Part shown: positions 11,362 to 21,243 of the stretch, one piece after another
How the letters are laid out: each line of letters begins with the position of its first letter
Position numbering within the stretch: position 1 is the stretch's first letter
Source of the DNA: Aquanectria penicillioides
Taxonomy: Eukaryota > Ascomycota > Sordariomycetes > Hypocreales > Nectriaceae
Direction: 5' to 3'
DNA: 64,000 bases
Assembly (NCBI GenBank): GCA_003415625.1
Contig: PYIU01000003.1
Location: 4,774,001-4,838,000 of the forward strand
The notes under the pieces: generated by a model
What the model saw: only the letters and a program-made list of their open reading frames with translations
What the model was told of the DNA's origin: nothing
Database searches by the model: none
Position numbers and translations under genes: made by a program

Positions 11362-13805
11362 ATGCAATACGTCCGAAATCTCAGTGATTCGGTCTCGACA
11401 GCATGGAATTCCATCAACCCAGCCACTCTTAGTGGTGCTATTGATGTCATCGTCGTCGAGCAGGAAGATGGCTCCCTCGCCTGCTCACCCTTCCATGTGC
11501 GCTTCGGCAAGTTCTCGCTCTTGCGCCCGTCCGATAAAAAGGTTGAGTTCCAGGTCAATGGCATGAAGCAGAACTACTCGATGAAGCTCGGCGAGGGCGG
11601 CGAGGCCTTCTTCGTCTTCGAGACCACAGACAGAATTCCACAGTCGCTCCAGACTTCTCCCCTCGTCTCCCCCGCATCTAGCCCAGCTAGCAGTCCACCT
11701 CTTGATCCCGAGCAATCCCCGGTTGGCTTGCAGGAGCCTGAGCTCTTTGAGCTTGATGGAGGAGACGTCAGGCCTAGGCGTCCAGCGCCCACGGTCCTCC
11801 TCCCCAAAGCTGACGAGAACGGTATGACTTGTTTCCCAAATCCATTTAGGCGGTGTTTAACTTAACAATTGGTCCAGGCATGATCACTCCCATATCTTAT
11901 TCTCCCGGTCAATCGAGCTCGCGACCACCTTCTGGTGACTGGTCATCGGCCCTCCAGCGCCCTCATAGCGACGATGTCCTGAGACACTCAGCACGATCTC
12001 AAAACAATGACCGCGAAGGCTCGGCCGAAGGCGAGAGCCCAAGTGCCTCTGAACGATCGCACAGCCCGCCTCCCCTTGCGCCCAGAGAAGCCATTGAACG
12101 TGCCATTACCCTCTCCCGAGAGTTATCCGCCGCCAATATTTCAACTACAGTGAATGAGATGGGAGATCTCATGCTAGATATGTCAGCCTTCAAAGGCAAT
12201 GACGAGGATGTTCTCCGTGCGGAGATTCTCGCCCGAAAAATTCTCACCGAGGAACTCGACGGCAATTATGATATTGGAGCTCTCTTTGACTTTGATGAGC
12301 AAGGCAATTTGTGGATATACAGCAGTGAAACCGCTAAACAAGCTGCCATGAACAAGACTATTGAGTCTTCACTTCAGTCCCATCGGCAGGCTGTCGCAGC
12401 TGACGCTGCCTCGGATCCTGGCTACCAAAGTGATGGCAGTGACATCACCACGACCCCAGGCCAGCCATCGCACCGTCGATCTGAATCGGATGCCGGTCCC
12501 ATGGATATGCAAACACCCCCACGGACTCCTCCCGGCTCGGGTCACGCTGGTGACCCCAACAGGAACTACGCCAAAACCCTCCGGTTGACTAGTCAACAGC
12601 TGAAGGACCTCGAACTTCATCCGGGAGAGAACAACATGAGTTTCACTGTCAACCGAGCAACCTGCTCGGCAAAGATGTTCTTGTGGAAACACGAGACTCC
12701 CGTTGTCATATCCGATATTGACGGTACTATCACTAAATCGGACGCTCTTGGTCACGTTCTAAACATGATTGGTCGTGACTGGACGCATTCCGGAATTGCC
12801 AAACTGTACAGTGATATCAGCGCAAACGGTTATAACATCATGTATTTGACCAGTCGGTCCGTCGGCCAATCCGATAATACAAGGGCGTACCTTGCTGGAA
12901 TTGTCCAGGATGGGTGTCGTATGCCCCCTGGCCCGACAATCCTGTCGCCAGATCGAACCATGGCAGCTTTGAGACGTGAGGTCTATCTGCGTAAGCCTCA
13001 CGTCTTCAAAATGGCCACCCTCCGAGATATTCGCAGCCTTTACGGACCAGATCGAACTTGCTTCTATGCGGGCTTTGGGAACCGATTGACAGACCAGATC
13101 TCGTACCGAACAGTCGATGTACCAAGAAACCGAATTTTCACAATTAATTCTAATTCTGAAGTCTCCATGGATCTCTTGAGCCTTTACCAGCGTAAGATGA
13201 GCTACGTCAACATCAACGAAGTCGTGGATCATTACTTCCCCCCGGTCAGCACCCTAGTCAAAGGTGGTGGTGAGGAGTATACCGATTTCCAATACTGGAG
13301 AGATGATCCCCTCGCCATGGCTGACTTCTCAGCAAGTGAGAGTGATGAAGACGAAGATGAAGATGCTCATGATGAGTATGAAGATGAGGAAGAAGACGAG
13401 GTGGGCGATGAAGGCGATGAAGGCGATGAAGGCGATGACGAGGAGATTGGCGAGGGTCTCGCCGATAGCTATATTTCTCGTGCCTCGATGGACGAATTCG
13501 TTGAGGCCCACAGTGAGCTCGGCGGCAGTGTTTACGAAGAGCGCATGAGGGCATCCACGAGACGCGAGCTCGAAGACGTCGAAGACGTCGAAGACATCAA
13601 TGATGAAGAAGGCGAATATGAAGAGTACGAGGAAGCGGATGACGAGATGATAGACAATGAGCACAAAGATGCTCCCGAACCCAAGGACGAGAAGGAACTC
13701 GACGGGATCCAGGCTCAACACAAGTCAGTTGTCGTTGAGGATATCCCCGCCGAGATAATCACCGGGGTTAGTCGACTCTCGATTGAGAAGGAGGAACGAG
13801 CATAA
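11362..13805 (+). CDS. PAH1: Phosphatidate phosphatase, lipin family
   Basis: Mg2+-dependent phosphatidate phosphatase dephosphorylates phosphatidate to diacylglycerol at the ER/nuclear envelope. This controls the split between storage lipid and phospholipid and affects nuclear membrane growth. Two exons (11362-11821 and 11878-13805; 56-nt intron) encode 795 residues. The N-LIP domain covers about residues 1-110, including the conserved KLGEGGEAFFV segment. The catalytic HAD motif DIDGT is at residues 433-437. A tryptophan in FQYWRDDPL (W627) corresponds to the WRDPLVD region needed by yeast Pah1. After it comes a very acidic tail rich in Asp/Glu; in yeast such a tail recruits the Nem1-Spo7 phosphatase. 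Ser/Pro sites between the domains fit phospho-regulation. The family assignment is secure; the symbol follows yeast (fission yeast ned1). Confidence 0.95.
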
Positions 13806-14298
13806 TGCTAAGCATGAATGAGCAGAGGATTGGCCTCGCGGCCAATGACGCAGCCTCAACTACACAGTAGAGGCTTGAAGAATTCAACCTATTATCAGTG
13901 CCTGAATTACTGATTGAGATTCAACAACTCGCATCAACATGGAGGATGAAGAGAATATACGCATCGTCAAGGAAACAGAGCGGGAATGGAGAGGGAGATT
14001 CATTGATACGAAGAGTACACACATAGCGTGGCGTTGGGAATACCATTGTATTTGTATGATCATGGTTTGCTGTCCAGATACAGACATAAAAAAGCATTCT
14101 TATCCAGCATAAATAAACATCAGCAGTCCTGAAATCCTAACCTCCGGCAGTTACAAGAATTTTGAAAACATAAAATATTCTCATTGAAGGGATTTGTATG
14201 TGAATAGTATATTGCTCTCTCTATTGCAAACATTCTGGCAAAGACATCTCAAATGGCAATTATGCTTTTCCCCACCCGCGCCGTTGTCACCTGTGTCT
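13806..14298. other. Convergent 3' intergenic region
   Basis: Separates the 3' ends of the lipin gene (plus) and HIS4 (minus). AT-rich, with AATAAA-like stretches around 14107-14115. No coding frame is supported; it probably holds both polyadenylation regions. Confidence 0.55.
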
Positions 14299-16917
14299 CT
14301 ACCGTACGTTCATATAGTTGATTCGGATCTCAACCGCCCTTCTATGAGCCTCAAGCTCCTCAACCTTGGCAAGCTGCATGACAGCGGTGCCAACGTTCCT
14401 CAAACCCTCAGCAGTTAGATGAGAGCTAGTAATGTGCTTCTGGAAAGATCCCAGGTTAACACCGGAGTACTGCTTAGCAAAACCATAAGTCGCTAGAGAG
14501 AAGAGAGTTAGCATTTCCGGGCACGGTTCTGGGGCCGAGGCCAACTTACGTAGCGAGTGGTTAACACCAGCTGAGTAGTCACCAACGCTCTCAGGCGTCC
14601 ATTGGCCAACAAAGACACTGCCGGCATTCATAACTTGATCCACAACCTTCTCGGCATCCTTGAGCTGCAAGATGAGATGCTCAGGGGCGTATTCGTTGCT
14701 AATACGCATGGCCTCTTCGATGTCCTTCACCAGGACAGTGACAGAGTGGGCAATAGAACCTCGGACAATCTCAACTCGAGGCAGTGCTATGGCTTGCTTG
14801 TGCACCTCGTCTTCAATGGCTTGGAGTTGCTCCTCGTTGAGATCTACGGCAAGGAGGATAACCTGGCTGTCGACGCCATGCTCCGCCTGGGAGAGCAGAT
14901 CCGAAGCAACAAAAGCAGGGTTGGCATCCTTATCAGCGATGACAAGGACCTCAGAGGGGCCAGCTGGCATATCAATACCAACACCAGCATTGGTGTCATT
15001 GCTAACATGCATCTTCGCTGCTGTCACAAACTGGTTGCCAGGGCCAAGAATCTTGTCGACTTTGGTAACACTCTCAGTGCCATATGCCATCGCAGCAACG
15101 GCTTGTGCACCTCCGGCAAGAACGATACTCTCAGCGCCAACTTTGTGAGCGACATAAACAATCTCAGGCGTGATTCGGCCGTCAGGTCGTGGAGGTGAGG
15201 CGAAGACAATCTTCTTGCAGCCAGCCACCATTGCAGGCACACCCAACATCAGAGCCGTGCTTGGCAGGACAGCTGTTCCACCAGGGATATACAAGCCAAC
15301 CCTCTCGATGGGTCTAGAAAACCGGCTGCAGATCACACCTGGCATGGTCTCAACCTGGAGTGTCTTGTCCTCCTTCTGGGCAGCGTGGAATTTGCGGATG
15401 TTCTCGAATGAAATGTCGATCGACTCAATAGTCTCGGGAGATAAATCCATCAGCTCTTTTGGGAAAGGGGCCTTGAGAACTGGGGACGTCAGAGAAGTTG
15501 CCTTCTCGAACTTGTGGGTGTAGGAAAGAACAGCCTTGTCACCCCCTGTTCGAACCTCTTCGATAATGGGCTTGATGATCTTCAAGATAGCATCAGGGGA
15601 CTTCTGAGAGGGTCGCTTCAACTTCTCGAGAAGATCCACCTCAGATGTCTTGGCTGAGTCGATTCTTTCCATTGTGATACGGCTATCGGCCGGCTTCTCA
15701 ACAGGGGTAGGCTGGGGGGGAGGAGCAGAGTTGGTAGTCTTAATACCTTCCTTCTCTGCCCACTTGCCCTTGGCGTTGCCTGTTCTCCTCTTGACCTTGA
15801 GGCCCTTTGTGTCAAGATTGGCTTCGATATCGGCTAAGCTGACGCCAGCACCCACGGCCTTGGTCAAAGCAAAGTAGATGAGGTCGGCAGCTTCAAAAGC
15901 GATATTTTCTTTCGTCGTTCCATCGCAAAGCTCTTCGGCTTCTTCCATAATCTTCGCCCTGAGAAGTTTCTCGTCCGAGAACAATCTAGCAGTATATGAC
16001 CCGGCAGGAGCTGACTCCTTTCTCGACTTGAGTGTCTGCTCAAGTCGTGCAATCCCGCCAAGTTCGCCAAAGCATCCGAATTGTTCCAAGTGACAGAAAC
16101 GGCCTTTTTGGTTGACCACAAACTTAAGAGTGTCATTATCGCAGTCGAGTCCGATTTGCAAAAGCTCTTGGGTGTCTCCGGAGGTAAGGCCCTTGACCCA
16201 TAGGCCTCGTTTCCGGCTCTGGTATACTCCAGCTTGTGTCTTCAATGCTTCCAGAATGCTCTCCTCGCTTGTGTAGGCAAGACCCAATGCGATGCCAGCC
16301 TTGTCGGTAACAACGGTGGGGATAAGCCCGTCCGGTCGATCAGACTTCCAGTAGGAGGCGATTACCTTTGACAATAGTAGTTTCGGGGATTCATCATGGT
16401 TGGTTGTAAGGCTAGTGGATGGTAGAATTGGGATAGCCCTGGCCTTAGTAGCGACTTCGATGAGAGTCTGAAGGGAAGCCTGTTGGGTGGGCTTGATGAA
16501 GAGGTTCTTGATCTTTTTGGCAGCAGCCTCTTCAATGAATCTGCTGGTATCGGCTGATGAAGGATCGAAGTCTTTGATCAGAATACCATTTTCAGAGGCG
16601 GACGACAGATCCAGCGTCGACACGGTCGGGATGACTCGAGCACCAAACTCGGCGTACTCGGAGAGGTTCTCAGCAGCAACGCACACTTGTCGAACTCCGC
16701 TATCGAGTAGTGCGACGACTTCGTCGACAGAGGCCAGGTTAGTAGCATCTACAATAACATTACTGGTCAGGCCGAGACGAGTCCAGTCCTTAGTAGCCGT
16801 GTCGAGGAAGACAGCGCCCAGGAGCGAGACTTCCGCGCGAGAAAGTCCACCACTGGTGACTTGCTCATCGGGCCCAACAACGCTGACCACGAATGGCAAG
16901 GGGAGAGTCGTCTCCAT
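14299..16917 (-). CDS. HIS4: Trifunctional histidine biosynthesis protein
   Basis: Carries phosphoribosyl-AMP cyclohydrolase, phosphoribosyl-ATP pyrophosphatase and histidinol dehydrogenase activities, covering three non-contiguous steps of histidine synthesis. From the start METTLPLPF there are 853 residues. The cyclohydrolase core is around 234-283 (DCDNDTLKF, CHLEQFGCF), the pyrophosphatase around 289-372 (KIMEEAEELCDG) and the dehydrogenase from about 415 to the end. A 57-nt intron (14493-14549; GTAAGT donor, TGCTAAC branch point, CTCTAG acceptor) interrupts the last part. It is a multiple of three without a stop, so unspliced DNA reads through, but splicing restores the family sequence NHSLPTYGFAKQYSGVN. 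An in-frame ATG at 16986 would add 23 residues. I prefer 16917 because it matches the Neurospora N-terminus as I recall it and because a CPC1-type site lies at 17001. Confidence 0.95.
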   Translation of the reverse strand: METTLPLPFVVSVVGPDEQVTSGGLSRAEVSLLGAVFLDTATKDWTRLGLTSNVIVDATNLASVDEVVALLDSGVRQVCVAAENLSEYAEFGARVIPTVSTLDLSSASENGILIKDFDPSSADTSRFIEEAAAKKIKNLFIKPTQQASLQTLIEVATKARAIPILPSTSLTTNHDESPKLLLSKVIASYWKSDRPDGLIPTVVTDKAGIALGLAYTSEESILEALKTQAGVYQSRKRGLWVKGLTSGDTQELLQIGLDCDNDTLKFVVNQKGRFCHLEQFGCFGELGGIARLEQTLKSRKESAPAGSYTARLFSDEKLLRAKIMEEAEELCDGTTKENIAFEAADLIYFALTKAVGAGVSLADIEANLDTKGLKVKRRTGNAKGKWAEKEGIKTTNSAPPPQPTPVEKPADSRITMERIDSAKTSEVDLLEKLKRPSQKSPDAILKIIKPIIEEVRTGGDKAVLSYTHKFEKATSLTSPVLKAPFPKELMDLSPETIESIDISFENIRKFHAAQKEDKTLQVETMPGVICSRFSRPIERVGLYIPGGTAVLPSTALMLGVPAMVAGCKKIVFASPPRPDGRITPEIVYVAHKVGAESIVLAGGAQAVAAMAYGTESVTKVDKILGPGNQFVTAAKMHVSNDTNAGVGIDMPAGPSEVLVIADKDANPAFVASDLLSQAEHGVDSQVILLAVDLNEEQLQAIEDEVHKQAIALPRVEIVRGSIAHSVTVLVKDIEEAMRISNEYAPEHLILQLKDAEKVVDQVMNAGSVFVGQWTPESVGDYSAGVNHSLRKLASAPEPCPEMLTLFSLATYGFAKQYSGVNLGSFQKHITSSHLTAEGLRNVGTAVMQLAKVEELEAHRRAVEIRINYMNVR

Positions 16918-17570
16918 GATGCTGCTGACGATAGTTGGCGCAAGACGAAGACAATTAAAATCGACGAATGTCCGAAGTTGATCCAATTGAGGAATCCAAA
17001 TGAGTCAACCCGAAGCGACTGCAAAAAGTAGGTTGTGACGATGAGTCCTGCATCGGCGCTTTTGGTGGGGCACTTTCATTTTGCCCCTCGCCCAGTGACC
17101 CCTCCATCCAGGCCTACCAGGCAAGTGCCTCGCACCCACCTGTCTAGGTACTTCCTGCCCAAACTACCGTCCAGCCGTTCACATTGTTCTGCGAATCCAG
17201 TGTTTGTCACTGGACCAGAAGTTTAAGGTGTGGTCTGTGCGCGTTTCTTCAGAATCTTTCGGATAATCTATAATCCGATCCTCTAGAATCCCGACTACGG
17301 CTGCTCCAAGCTACCACAAGGCTGCACATAAAGCTAGGTTTGGAGCATCAAGCACCCGATCTTAATGGCGTTGGATTTACCTGTGGATTTTGAAATCTGA
17401 GACTACGCGCTCCCACTGGCGCTTCCAAACAGTCGTTCTCGACTAATATACACTTACGACACATACGCGACCACTCAGATTCATCAGTCACGCGGCTGAT
17501 TCATCAGCCTCACTCCTCCGCGATCAAGCACCACCCAATACTCATCCACGACATTGTGTCTTAACCAAGG
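16918..17570. promoter_or_regulatory. Divergent HIS4-TAF9 promoter region
   Basis: Divergent intergenic region between HIS4 (minus) and TAF9 (plus). It contains the TGAGTCA heptamer on the HIS4 side. On the TAF9 side is a direct repeat of GATTCATCAG at 17478-17487 and 17498-17507, exactly 20 bp apart. No coding frame is supported. Confidence 0.55.
17001..17007. promoter_or_regulatory. Gcn4/CPC1-type TGAGTCA site
   Basis: A perfect TGASTCA heptamer 84 bp upstream of the chosen HIS4 start codon. This is the binding site of the amino-acid starvation activator Gcn4/CPC1, which induces HIS4 in yeast and his-3 in Neurospora. Position and pathway agree; binding itself is inference. Confidence 0.65.
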
Positions 17571-18317
17571 ATGTCATCGAGCCAACCTCAGACTAATGGG
17601 GTTCCAGCCTCATCGGCTGGCACTTCCCAAACCGTCCCCAACACCCAGACCACATCAGCGAGTCAGCCCACTACCGCCTCACAAAACGCCCCTCCTCCAA
17701 CACCTTCAACATCCGCCCCGCGCCCGCGCGATGCGAGGCTCATCGAGCTTCTGCTGACATCACAAGGCGTTACTGCATACGAGCAGCGAGTTCCCTTACT
17801 CCTTCTAGACTTTGCATACCGGCATGCCTCATCCGTGCTGAGCGACGCACTTCACCTCTCGGGCGATCCCTATGTTACACACGCGGGCGCAAAACCTTCC
17901 GCATCTTCGGGCGCAACTGCTGGAGCCCCAGGTGACGCTTCTGTCTCTGCCAATGCCGTCAAGCTCGCAATTGCGGCACGCCTGAGCTACCAGTTTCGTG
18001 GGGGCAGCACTGGAGGTGGCATTAGCAAGGACTATATGCAAGAGCTAGCTCGTGAACGAAACAAGGTTGCCTTGCCCAAAATTGCGCCAAATGAATGGGG
18101 TATTCGACTACCCAGTGAGCGTTTCGCACTTAGCGGAAATAGCTGGGGCTTGAAGGACGCGTGGGACGAGGAAGACGATGACGACGATGAACAAGGTGGC
18201 GATGCTATGGAAGGAATCGAAGGCCCTGACCTTGAAGATGTCGGCGGGGATGGTGTTGAAGGCGGCACCGTCGACGATGTATTTGGAGAAGACGTGGATG
18301 AGGAAATGGCGGAATAG
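17571..18317 (+). CDS. TAF9: TFIID/SAGA subunit TAF9
   Basis: TAF9 is a histone-fold protein that pairs with TAF6 in TFIID and is shared with SAGA, acting in RNA polymerase II initiation. The gene is uninterrupted and encodes 248 residues. A Ser/Thr/Pro-rich leader of about 50 residues precedes the histone fold, which begins at [20 protein letters not shown] and continues through [18 protein letters not shown] and [13 protein letters not shown]. The following segment, [17 protein letters not shown], is the family's conserved post-fold region. A loop rich in Ala/Gly/Ser is inserted between helices, as in other filamentous fungi. The C-terminal 50 residues are strongly acidic. The start codon follows a TATA-poor leader and fits the family. 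Confidence 0.92.
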   Translation: MSSSQPQTNGVPASSAGTSQTVPNTQTTSASQPTTASQNAPPPTPSTSAPRPRDARLIELLLTSQGVTAYEQRVPLLLLDFAYRHASSVLSDALHLSGDPYVTHAGAKPSASSGATAGAPGDASVSANAVKLAIAARLSYQFRGGSTGGGISKDYMQELARERNKVALPKIAPNEWGIRLPSERFALSGNSWGLKDAWDEEDDDDDEQGGDAMEGIEGPDLEDVGGDGVEGGTVDDVFGEDVDEEMAE

Positions 18318-19036
18318 AACTAGTCAGCCACTGCATTGAGCAGTCGGTCTGTTCGAGTTTGAGTAACATGTTGCTCACACCTACAAAACGACAAGGATTT
18401 GAAGCACACAAACATGGCTTCTCTGGATGGCGTTGCTGGCGTTTTGGGTTACTGGGGTTTCTAAGCCATAGATACCTGTATAGTAAATGGGAAATAGGAA
18501 CTGAACTTTCGCAAACTCGGACTAAGGTTAGATGCGCAGAGGCTGTGACCAAGCAATAAACTCGCGAGGTGCTTTGACGTGTCCCCAATCCTTCTCATTC
18601 GATACCATAGAGTACATGTATTAAGTGCCTATTTGGGCACATCACAGCAGGATCAATATGGCGAGCACTCTTCGCCATGCGACTCCTGCAGATCGTAACA
18701 ACAAACCATTTACCACAATCCTCCACACTAGATTAGGCCCATTCAAGAAGTACATGGCAAATTAACGTTTCACGACAGATTTATGTTCATCATAACCACA
18801 AATATCATCTCAGATGCCAGACTCAATGTCACTACTACGGCTTGTTTCAGGACCTGGAACGGCACGGTGAAACTCAATTACAAAAAAGGTAGGCAGAACA
18901 AAGGGACACTGATTCACAACTCCACGTTACCTAGTATGAACAAGGAAACTTTATGGTACACTAGGCCTGTAACGGTATCTCATACACTCTATACCCTGGT
19001 CTCGATTTTCGCAAACCTGGTCGGCCCTCTCTACCT
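18318..19036. other. Convergent 3' intergenic region
   Basis: About 720 bp between the 3' ends of TAF9 (plus) and the beta-MPP gene (minus). Only short unsupported frames are present. Nothing else recognised. Confidence 0.5.
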
Positions 19037-20687
19037 TTAAAACTTGGGCTTCATGGTGTTGCGCAGTCTCTGGTAGTCGAAGAGACCCTCAATGCTGCCC
19101 ACAGCGCTGATGGCAATGTCACGGTCCCAGAGTTTTCGGTTGGCGAAGTCCATGATGTCCTTCTCGGTAATGGCATCAATCACACGCTCAATCTCGTTGG
19201 GAGCCAGGCGGCGGCCAGTGGTAACGAGCTGTCGACCAATGTCCTCAGCAATGGCGGTGGTACCGTCCAGAGACAGGAGGATGGAGGCCTTGAGCTGAGC
19301 CTTGGCACGCTCAACCTCGGCTGCACTCACGTTGGTGCAGAGACGCATCCACTCGCGGATGGCGAAGTGAACGAGGTCATCGACACGTTCCTGCTTGTCG
19401 GTAACGAGGTAGATACCCCAGAGACTAGTATTTGTTAGTTTCCTGAAACGTGCATTGATACCAAGGCATTAACTCACCCGGTGTCGCTGTAGCTGGTGGA
19501 GAAGCTCATGAAGCTGTTGGCAATGTCGTGCTTGTGGACGAAGCCGCTGAGCTTGCTGCCCTGGTGGGGAGCCTGGCCAAGAGCCTTGTCGTAGTTGCCG
19601 ACAATAGCCTGAGCAACCAGAGCAGTGAAGTAGTCGGGGGAGTTCCAGCTGACACCCTCAACGGCAAGAGCGATGTTGGCAGTGGGCATCTTGTCGTCAC
19701 GGACACGAACATCAGAGCCGAAGAAGTCGGCCTGCTTCTTGGAGAGCTCATAGGCCTGGTTCTTGGGGCCAGTGCTGGGGAGACCAGAGAAGTGCTTCTC
19801 GGCAAGCTCGACCAGCTGCTCGTGGGGAATACCACCAGCACCGACGAGGACCATGCGGTCAGCAGTGTAGTTGCTCTTGATGTAGTTGGTCAACTCGGTT
19901 CGGGTGATGTCGCGGATGTTCTGACGAGGGCCAAGGATGGTGCGGCCAAGGCCCTGGTGCTGGAAAGCAGTGGCGTGGAGGTGGTCGAAGACAACCTCCT
20001 CAACCTGCTTCTCAACCTCCTCGGACTCTCGGAGGATGACGTCGCGCTCGCGCTCGATGGCGGACTCCTCAAGACGCGAGTTCTGGAGGATATCGGAGAG
20101 GATATCGACGCACTGGGGGACATCGGAGTTGAAGGCCTTAGCGAAGTAAACAGTGTTCTCACGCTGGTGGAAAGGTTAGCGTAATCCAGAATCGTCTCCC
20201 TTCATCCGACTGACCGAGGTGTAGGCGTTGAGGTGGCCGCCCATGTTCTCAATCTCGAGCTCCAATTGCTGCTGGGATCGCTTGGCAGTACCCTGAGATG
20301 GATGTTAGCTAAGAATCTTCGCCCATTGATGGAAATCCGACCTTGAAGGCAAGGTGCTCGAGGAAGTGTGCGGTGCCATTGTTTTCATCGGTCTCGGCCC
20401 TCGAACCGGCGTCAATCCACACACCGACGGTCGACGTTTGCGCGAAAGGCGAGTGCTCGGTCGCAACCTAGTTCACACTGGTTAGATACACAGTCGGAGA
20501 AGCGTGGCGAGGCCAATTGGTCTCTGGGGATGGCGCTCACGGTCAATCCATTGGGAAGGGTAGTGGTCTGGGTTTTGCCGACGGGAGAGGGAGTGGCAAA
20601 GCCTCGTCGGAAAGGAGCGGCGGCTGACAGACCAGCACGGTTTCGCAGGCCCTGCGAGAGGTTCAAAGCCAGTCTCCGGGACGCCAT
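19037..20687 (-). CDS. MAS1: Mitochondrial processing peptidase beta subunit
   Basis: Beta-MPP is the catalytic half of the matrix protease that removes presequences from imported mitochondrial proteins. In Neurospora the same polypeptide is core protein I of the cytochrome bc1 complex. I read five exons: 20541-20687, 20342-20467, 20215-20292, 19478-20163 and 19037-19424. Their introns are 73, 49, 51 and 53 nt, all phases close, and the product has 474 residues. The inverse zinc motif HxxEH is present as HFLEH at residues 83-87, and the second exon junction falls just after it. The N-terminus ([13 protein letters not shown]) is a presequence ending around RRGFAT. A longer in-frame start at 20765 is possible but not supported by the family. 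The C-terminal M16 half ends [19 protein letters not shown]. Confidence 0.95.
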
Positions 20688-21243
20688 GACGGAGGTTTGG
20701 AGGGTCGACGCTGAATTGAGTGGTTTGATGAAATCTTTCGATCCTGCTCGGCTAGAAGCTTTCATGAGATAATTTGCGGCCTGAGCTTTTAGGCGGAGGG
20801 CTTAGTCATTCCGACCAACTCCGAATCAGAGCGAGAAGAGGCACGGTAATTATCCAATGAGACGCCCCGATTACTAACCCGCCTAACCCGTTTCTGGCCC
20901 ACCGGAATCTCTTGCAGACACACAGGCTGTTTTCGTGCCCGACGTGGCCCATCAACGGTGAACACCCACAGTCTGCGGTTCCAGCTCATGCTAAGCGAGT
21001 CGCTTGTAAGTCAAGAGAGCACTTCTCTAAGCAACCTCTGTTTTTTTCTTTATTCTTCTGTCTAGGGCATTAAGATCTATTCTTTTTTTACAATTGAGAA
21101 TTTACCAATCATTCCCGAATTGGCGCACACGTATCTTACCCTCGTTCTTGACAATGCTCTCCCGCGCCTTCGACTTTGCCAAAGTCTTTCAGGCCATCTA
21201 CATCGCTAACCCCAAATCACCAACTCTTCCCAGCACTAAGAGC
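20688..21243. promoter_or_regulatory. Divergent promoter, beta-MPP and GH36 gene
   Basis: About 550 bp between two divergent starts. It holds pyrimidine/T-rich tracts at about 21040-21090. In-frame ATGs at 21094 and 21153 could extend the plus-strand gene but lack family support. Confidence 0.5.
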
